Assembly (NCBI RefSeq): GCF_014204795.1
Contig: NZ_JACHMB010000001.1
Location: 5,902,501 to 5,966,500, forward strand
Direction of reading: 5' to 3'
Source of the DNA: Nonomuraea jabiensis
GTDB taxonomy: Bacteria; Actinomycetota; Actinomycetes; Streptosporangiales; Streptosporangiaceae
DNA length: 64,000 nucleotides
The number at the start of each line of letters is the position of its first letter. Positions within the stretch are counted from its first letter, which is position 1. The notes under the pieces were generated by a model. That model saw only the letters and a list, made by a program, of their open reading frames with translations. It made no database searches and was not told where the DNA came from. Made by a program: the position numbers and the translations under genes. Below are positions 60,465 to 64,000 of the stretch, piece by piece.

Positions 60465-60944
60465 TCACAGCGTCGTTCGCGCCAGTTCCTCAAGCTGCTG
60501 GACCACCTCGTCGATCGGCGCGCAAGCGTCGATCTCGACAGTGGAGGTGGCCCTCAGCAACGGCTCCACGTTCGCCAGGTCGCGCAGGATGGCCTCACGC
60601 TCCTCGGGGCGCTTGCCGAAGGGGTTGTTGGTCCGCGTCGCGATGCGGGCGAGCATGATCTCAGCGGGAGCGCTGAGCAGGACAACGTGGTCAAATTGAG
60701 GATAGAACCGACCCTGATTGGATTTGCAGCCGGCCACGAAGAGGGCGCCCTCACGGTGGTCGGCGAGCAGGTCGCTGATGGCCGGCTCCCGCCATGCCCA
60801 ATCGGTGGATCCGTCCGGCAGGGTGACCCAGTGGCTCCATTGGTCGGTGTCGGTGTCGACGGCGCGATGGCCTCGGGTCGTCAGCATCTCCATCGCCGTG
60901 GACTTGCCGGTGCCCGACATCCCCGTGACCAAGATCTTCGCCAT
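60465..60944 (-). CDS. P-loop nucleoside/shikimate kinase-like protein
   Basis: This 159-residue protein has Walker A GMSGTGKSTAME, an acidic DTDTDQW after the second strand, and an RIATRTNNPFG lid-like segment. It resembles small AAA_18 or adenylate/shikimate-kinase-like proteins of unknown substrate. The ATG is at 60944. The gene is divergent from nothing close; it lies downstream of the TetR gene on the same strand with 27 bp between, so the two may be co-transcribed. It is convergent with the reductase gene. Confidence 0.82.
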   Translation of the reverse strand: MAKILVTGMSGTGKSTAMEMLTTRGHRAVDTDTDQWSHWVTLPDGSTDWAWREPAISDLLADHREGALFVAGCKSNQGRFYPQFDHVVLLSAPAEIMLARIATRTNNPFGKRPEEREAILRDLANVEPLLRATSTVEIDACAPIDEVVQQLEELARTTL

Positions 60945-60971
60945 CGGCCGAAACTACCGGACAAGTCGGTA

Positions 60972-61592
60972 TCAGGTGCGCGGCCAGTGCCGGAGGGCCA
61001 TGTCGGCCACCAGGCGGAGGTCGTCGCGGGTGGCGCCGCCGGCGGCCTGAACGGCGATGCCGTTGGCCACGGCCATGAGGTAGCGGGCGAGCAGGCCGGG
61101 ATCGGCCTCCGCGGGAAGGTCGCCCTCATCGACGGCCCGCTGGAACCGCTCCCGCAGGAGCGAGATGCCGTTGTCACGCCAGGCCGCCAACGTGTCCCGG
61201 GCGCTGAGGCCGGCCTCGCCCGCCGCCAGGGAACCTTGGACACCGAGGCATCCGGCGGGACAGCCGGGAGTGGTGGTGGCCTGGACGGAACCGTTGAGGA
61301 ACGCTGTGGCCACCTGCCACGCCGTCGGCTGCTCCAGGGCCCGCGGGACGTACGAGGCGGGGCCGTCGGTGTAACGCTGCAGCGCCTTGTGGAACAGGTC
61401 TTCTTTGCTGCCGAAGGCGGCGTACATGCTGGTGCGGCTGATGCCCATCGCCTCGGTGAGGTCGGTGAGGCTGGCGCCCTCGTAGCCCTGCTCCCAGAAG
61501 ACACGCATGGCCTGGTCGAGCGCCTTGTCGGCGTCGAAGCCGCGTGGCCGGCCGATCGGCGCCTTCCCCCGGGTGTTCACGCGATCGATCAT
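60972..61592 (-). CDS. TetR-family repressor
   Basis: This 206-residue regulator has the N-terminal helix-turn-helix LTDLTEAMGISRTSMYAAFGSKEDLFHKAL and a C-terminal ligand domain with CPAGCLGVQG, as in the YxaF/LmrA-type group. It is divergent from a short-chain dehydrogenase gene. Two identical ACCGATCGGT sites in the gap are its likely operators. It probably responds to a small organic ligand or quinone-like compound. Confidence 0.93.
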   Translation of the reverse strand: MIDRVNTRGKAPIGRPRGFDADKALDQAMRVFWEQGYEGASLTDLTEAMGISRTSMYAAFGSKEDLFHKALQRYTDGPASYVPRALEQPTAWQVATAFLNGSVQATTTPGCPAGCLGVQGSLAAGEAGLSARDTLAAWRDNGISLLRERFQRAVDEGDLPAEADPGLLARYLMAVANGIAVQAAGGATRDDLRLVADMALRHWPRT

Positions 61593-61603
61593 ACCTCTTT
61601 TGT

Positions 61604-61649
61604 ACCGATCGGTGCTGAACTGCTATCGTCCATTTCGGAACCGATCGGT
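61604..61649. promoter_or_regulatory. Twin operators between TetR and SDR genes
   Basis: The palindrome ACCGATCGGT occurs at 61604-61613 and 61640-61649, with GTAC arms that extend on opposite outer sides. The centres are 36 bp apart. TetR binding there would control both divergent genes. Confidence 0.75.
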
Positions 61650-61674
61650 ACAGATATCTGTAGAGGTGAAAGCA

Positions 61675-62424
61675 GTGGGGCAGTTGGAAGGCAAGACCGC
61701 CGTCGTCACGGGCGGCGGAACGGGGATCGGTCTGGCCGCCGCCATACGGTTGGCGGCCGAGGGCGCGCACGTGTTCATCACCGGCCGCCGGAAGGAGATC
61801 CTTGACGCCGCGGTGGAACGCATAGGCCCGGCGGCGGTGACCGCCGTGCAGGGCGACATCTCGGACCTGGCAGACCTGGACCGGCTCTACGCAGAGGTCC
61901 GGGCTCGGGGCCGGGGCCTGGACGTGCTGTTCGCCAACGCCGCCGCCGCGTCGTTCGCGACGCTGGAGCAGGTCACCGAGGAGCACTTCGACGAGATCTT
62001 CGGAGTCAACGTCCGGGGCACCTTGTTCACGGTGAAGAAGGCGCTGCCGCTGCTCAACGACGGCGCATCGGTGATCCTGAACAGCTCGGTGCGCGCCGGT
62101 GACGGTGTCGCGGCGTTCGGCGCGTACGCGGCCTCCAAAGCGGCGATCCGGTCCTTCGCCCGGACCTGGGCCAACGAGCTCAAGGGCCGGAACATCCGGG
62201 TCAACGCGATCTCCCCGGGCACCATCGACACTCCTGGACTCGACGGCGTGGTGGCGACGGGGGACGGGTCCGTCACCAAGTCGGATTTCGCCGCAGCGGT
62301 CCCACTCGGCCGGATCGGACGCCCGGACGAGATCGCCAATGTGGTGGCTTTCCTCGCTTCCGACCAGGGCAGCTTCTTCCTCGGCGCCAACTTGGTCGTT
62401 GACGGAGGCGAAATGCACATCTAA
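61675..62424 (+). CDS. Short-chain dehydrogenase/reductase
   Basis: This 249-residue enzyme has the cofactor motif TGGGTGIG, NAAAASFATL in the Rossmann core, the catalytic Ser in LNSSVRAG and YAASK as Tyr-Lys pair. FITGRRK suggests NADP preference. The GTG at 61675 is used, with AGAGGTG upstream; a GTG three codons earlier is possible. Regulation by the divergent TetR protein is likely. The substrate is not known. A 14-bp hairpin follows the stop. Confidence 0.93.
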   Translation: MGQLEGKTAVVTGGGTGIGLAAAIRLAAEGAHVFITGRRKEILDAAVERIGPAAVTAVQGDISDLADLDRLYAEVRARGRGLDVLFANAAAASFATLEQVTEEHFDEIFGVNVRGTLFTVKKALPLLNDGASVILNSSVRAGDGVAAFGAYAASKAAIRSFARTWANELKGRNIRVNAISPGTIDTPGLDGVVATGDGSVTKSDFAAAVPLGRIGRPDEIANVVAFLASDQGSFFLGANLVVDGGEMHI

Positions 62425-62467
62425 CGGGTGTCGTCGTACGACTTGGCCTTGGACGGCCCGGACGTGC

Positions 62468-62505
62468 GTATGGCCCTGACCGCGTCATTGAGGTCAGGGC
62501 CATAC
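62468..62505. terminator. Strong hairpin between SDR and TauD genes
   Basis: GTATGGCCCTGACC pairs with its exact complement over 14 bp around a 10-nt loop. It lies between two convergent stop codons and probably works in both directions. Confidence 0.85.
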
Positions 62506-62519
62506 ACATGGAGCAGGGG

Positions 62520-63422
62520 TCAGGCGGCGATCGGGGAGTAGGCGGCCGCGTCGCCCTTCAGCACGACACTGGGCCGCCCGTCCACGCCCACCGGCACGTC
62601 ACCGGCGATCGTGACCCGGTGCAGCCGCCTCGGGCGGCCGCCGAAGTCGTGCACCACCCGGTGCTGCGTCGCCCGGTTGTCCCAGATGGCGACGTCGCCG
62701 GGCGCCCAGCGCCAGCGCACGGTGTTCTCGACCTCGGTGACGTGCTCCTGGATCAGCCGGATGAGCGAGGCGGACGTGTGCGCCGACAGCCCCACCAGGC
62801 GCTTGGCGAAGTCCCCGAGCAGGATCGAGCGCTCGCCGGTCTCCGGGTGCACCCGCACCACGGGGTGCTCGGTCTCGAACACCGTGGAGGCGAACACCTC
62901 GGCGCGCTCCCGCGCCCGCTCGGGATCGTCGGAGGCGGCGATGCGGACGTAGTCGTGCTGGTTGGTGTGTACGGCCCGCAGCCGGTCGAGCAGGTCCCGC
63001 AGCTCGGCGGGCAGGTGCTCGTACGCGGACACGGTGTTGGTCCACAGCGTGTCGCCGCCGGCGGCCGGAACGGTGACGGCCCGCAGCACCGACGCCAGCG
63101 GCGGCCGGTCCACGAACGTCACATCCGTGTGCCAGCGGTCCACCTTCTGGCCGTCGCTGTAGTCGAGGTCGAGGACGTGGTCGTTCCCGTCGAGCGAGGG
63201 GACGGTCGGGTGGGCGGCGGTCGGTTCGCCGAGGAGGCGGGCGAAGGCCACCTGGCTCCGCTCGTCGAGGTGGTCCTGCCCGCGGAAGAAGACCACCTTG
63301 TGGCCGAGCAGCGCCAGGCGGATCTCCGCGACGACGTCGGCGGGCAGGTCGCCGCCGAGCCGGACGCCGGAGATCTCCGCGCCTATCCGGCCGGCGACAG
63401 GGGCGATGGACAAGGATGACAT
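62520..63422 (-). CDS. TauD/TfdA-family alpha-ketoglutarate dioxygenase
   Basis: This 300-residue Fe(II) enzyme has the iron ligands in RWHTDVTF and the distal His in HRVVHDFGGRPRRLHRV, where the last Arg binds alpha-ketoglutarate. RPPLASVLRAVTVPAAGGDTLW is the family core. TauD-type enzymes hydroxylate taurine or alkyl sulfates to release sulfite or sulfate. The gene lies behind box E and a long leader peptide that runs past its start codon. The ATG at 63422 has GGAAGGAAAAA upstream. Confidence 0.93.
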   Translation of the reverse strand: MSSLSIAPVAGRIGAEISGVRLGGDLPADVVAEIRLALLGHKVVFFRGQDHLDERSQVAFARLLGEPTAAHPTVPSLDGNDHVLDLDYSDGQKVDRWHTDVTFVDRPPLASVLRAVTVPAAGGDTLWTNTVSAYEHLPAELRDLLDRLRAVHTNQHDYVRIAASDDPERARERAEVFASTVFETEHPVVRVHPETGERSILLGDFAKRLVGLSAHTSASLIRLIQEHVTEVENTVRWRWAPGDVAIWDNRATQHRVVHDFGGRPRRLHRVTIAGDVPVGVDGRPSVVLKGDAAAYSPIAA

Positions 63423-63535
63423 GGGATTTTTCCTTCCATTAGAGGGTTTGCCTGCGGTCGGAAGGAAGGACAGAGCGCGCTGGCCACGCGGCAGAAGTCC
63501 ACGTGACCCCGGATGGTCAGAGCCGTCGTCGTCAC
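63383..63535 (-). CDS. HVDF-type leader peptide overlapping the tauD-like gene
   Basis: This frame of 50 codons starts at a GTG (63535) and reads VTTTALTIRGHVDFCRVASA, then LCPSFRPQANP. The HVDFCRVASALC core matches actinobacterial sulfur-gene leader peptides and has two Cys codons. Unlike the leader at 55084, it has no early stop and continues 40 bases into the dioxygenase gene in another frame. Translation of this frame would affect initiation at the dioxygenase ATG. The GTG is seven bases from the -10, so it is probably leaderless. Confidence 0.68.
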   Translation of the reverse strand: MTTTALTIRGHVDFCRVASALCPSFRPQANPLMEGKIPCHPCPSPLSPAG

Positions 63536-63542
63536 GCCATCA

Positions 63543-63588
63543 AACGTAGATCGCCCCACCGTTAAAGTCAATTGAATTGGTAGGTAAT
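63543..63588 (-). promoter_or_regulatory. Promoter with box E for the leader peptide and TauD-type gene
   Basis: On the minus strand ATTACCTACC (63588-63579) is followed after 7 bp by TTGACT (63571-63566) and, 17 bp further, TACGTT (63548-63543). Seven bases separate the -10 from the GTG at 63535, the same layout as at 55048-55084. Confidence 0.65.
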
Positions 63589-63597
63589 TAGGGTTTT

Positions 63598-64000
63598 TCA
63601 GGTGCAGGTGACCGAGTACGTCATCGGGCCGGAGGCGACGACGTTGGGCAGCCTGGTCTCCATGTATCCGGTGACGGTCCTGCCCGTGGACTCGTCCACC
63701 GTGAACTCGCGCTCGATGACCTTGGTCAGCGGATCGCCCGGCGGGAAGGCAGCGCTGTCGAGCCAGGCGGCCAGAGTCTCGTCGAAGAACCACTGCGCGT
63801 ACACCGTCTGCTCCATCGGCCCCGACACCGTCACCCTGGCCCGCGCCTTCAGGGTGACCGGGCACTCGCCCCGGTAGTTCGCCGGGGTGACGGAGGCTTC
63901 GGTGACCGAGACCACGCGCGGGTAGGAGCCCGCGGGCGGCTTGCCGCAGTCGACCTCGTAGCCGACCGCCTCGCCGCGCGTGACCCTGTCGTTCGCCGTC
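63598..64000 (-). CDS. Hypothetical protein, C-terminal part
   Basis: The frame runs off the right edge of the window, so the N-terminus is missing. About 133 C-terminal residues are visible, ending MTYSVTCT. A strand-rich composition (VTLKARARVTVSGPMEQTVYA) and Cys residues in VDCGKPP and GECPV suggest a small extracytoplasmic domain. I do not recognise a family. Its stop lies ten bases from box E of the downstream leader/TauD unit on the same strand, so they are probably separate transcripts. Confidence 0.6.
   Translation of the reverse strand, partial: TANDRVTRGEAVGYEVDCGKPPAGSYPRVVSVTEASVTPANYRGECPVTLKARARVTVSGPMEQTVYAQWFFDETLAAWLDSAAFPPGDPLTKVIEREFTVDESTGRTVTGYMETRLPNVVASGPMTYSVTCT

Overview
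The window is about 72% GC with strong third-position GC bias, frequent GTG starts, ATGA-type stop/start overlaps and GC hairpin terminators without U-tracts. This points to a large-genome filamentous actinomycete, most like Nonomuraea or another Streptosporangiaceae; the genus is inferred from protein style, not from a marker gene. No rRNA, tRNA, CRISPR array or intact mobile element was seen.

Layout. 0-1 kb: the end of a probable dehydrogenase and a convergent GntR/FCD repressor. 1.1-10.4 kb: a tightly coupled operon (SWIM-type zinc protein, unknown 460-aa protein, vWA protein, MoxR AAA+ ATPase, DUF5682-type protein), then a membrane Ser/Thr kinase with a seven-bladed WD40 propeller. 10.4-25.7 kb: housekeeping-like accessory genes (MFS/MarR pair, CE4 deacetylase, GH15 glucodextranase-like enzyme, lone cytochrome b, L,D-transpeptidase, two-component system, multicopper oxidase, FAH hydrolase). 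25.8-36.3 kb: a ROK regulator, sulfonate-type ABC transporter, sulfatase and GH43 operon, with a divergent GH35 beta-galactosidase. 36.3-42.8 kb: a patchwork with a 35-36 bp tandem repeat, a TnpB remnant, other gene fragments, a methyltransferase, a fructosamine-kinase-like protein and an MFS/WYL-regulator pair. 42.8-64 kb: a metallophosphoesterase, then a large sulfur-scavenging island.

The sulfur island (43.9-63.6 kb) holds a peptide/nickel-type ABC system, a LanC-like protein, five luciferase-like flavin monooxygenases, a sulfonate-type ABC system, two flavin reductases and a TauD-type dioxygenase. Together they would import organosulfur compounds and release sulfite with reduced flavin or alpha-ketoglutarate. 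A 10-bp box, WTTWCCTACY, occurs upstream of five transcription units in this island. Two of those promoters share the layout TTGACT-17 bp-TAnnTT-7 bp-start codon and begin directly with a leader peptide of the actinobacterial HVDF..VASA.C type, which suggests sulfur- or cysteine-responsive control.

Other notable points are a 69-bp palindromic element inserted in frame in the GH15 gene next to its catalytic base, a divergent MarR/MFS pair whose two start codons lie inside one perfect 19-bp palindrome, and the MoxR-vWA-DUF5682 module, which resembles the multi-component NTP-dependent conflict or stress systems described by comparative genomics.
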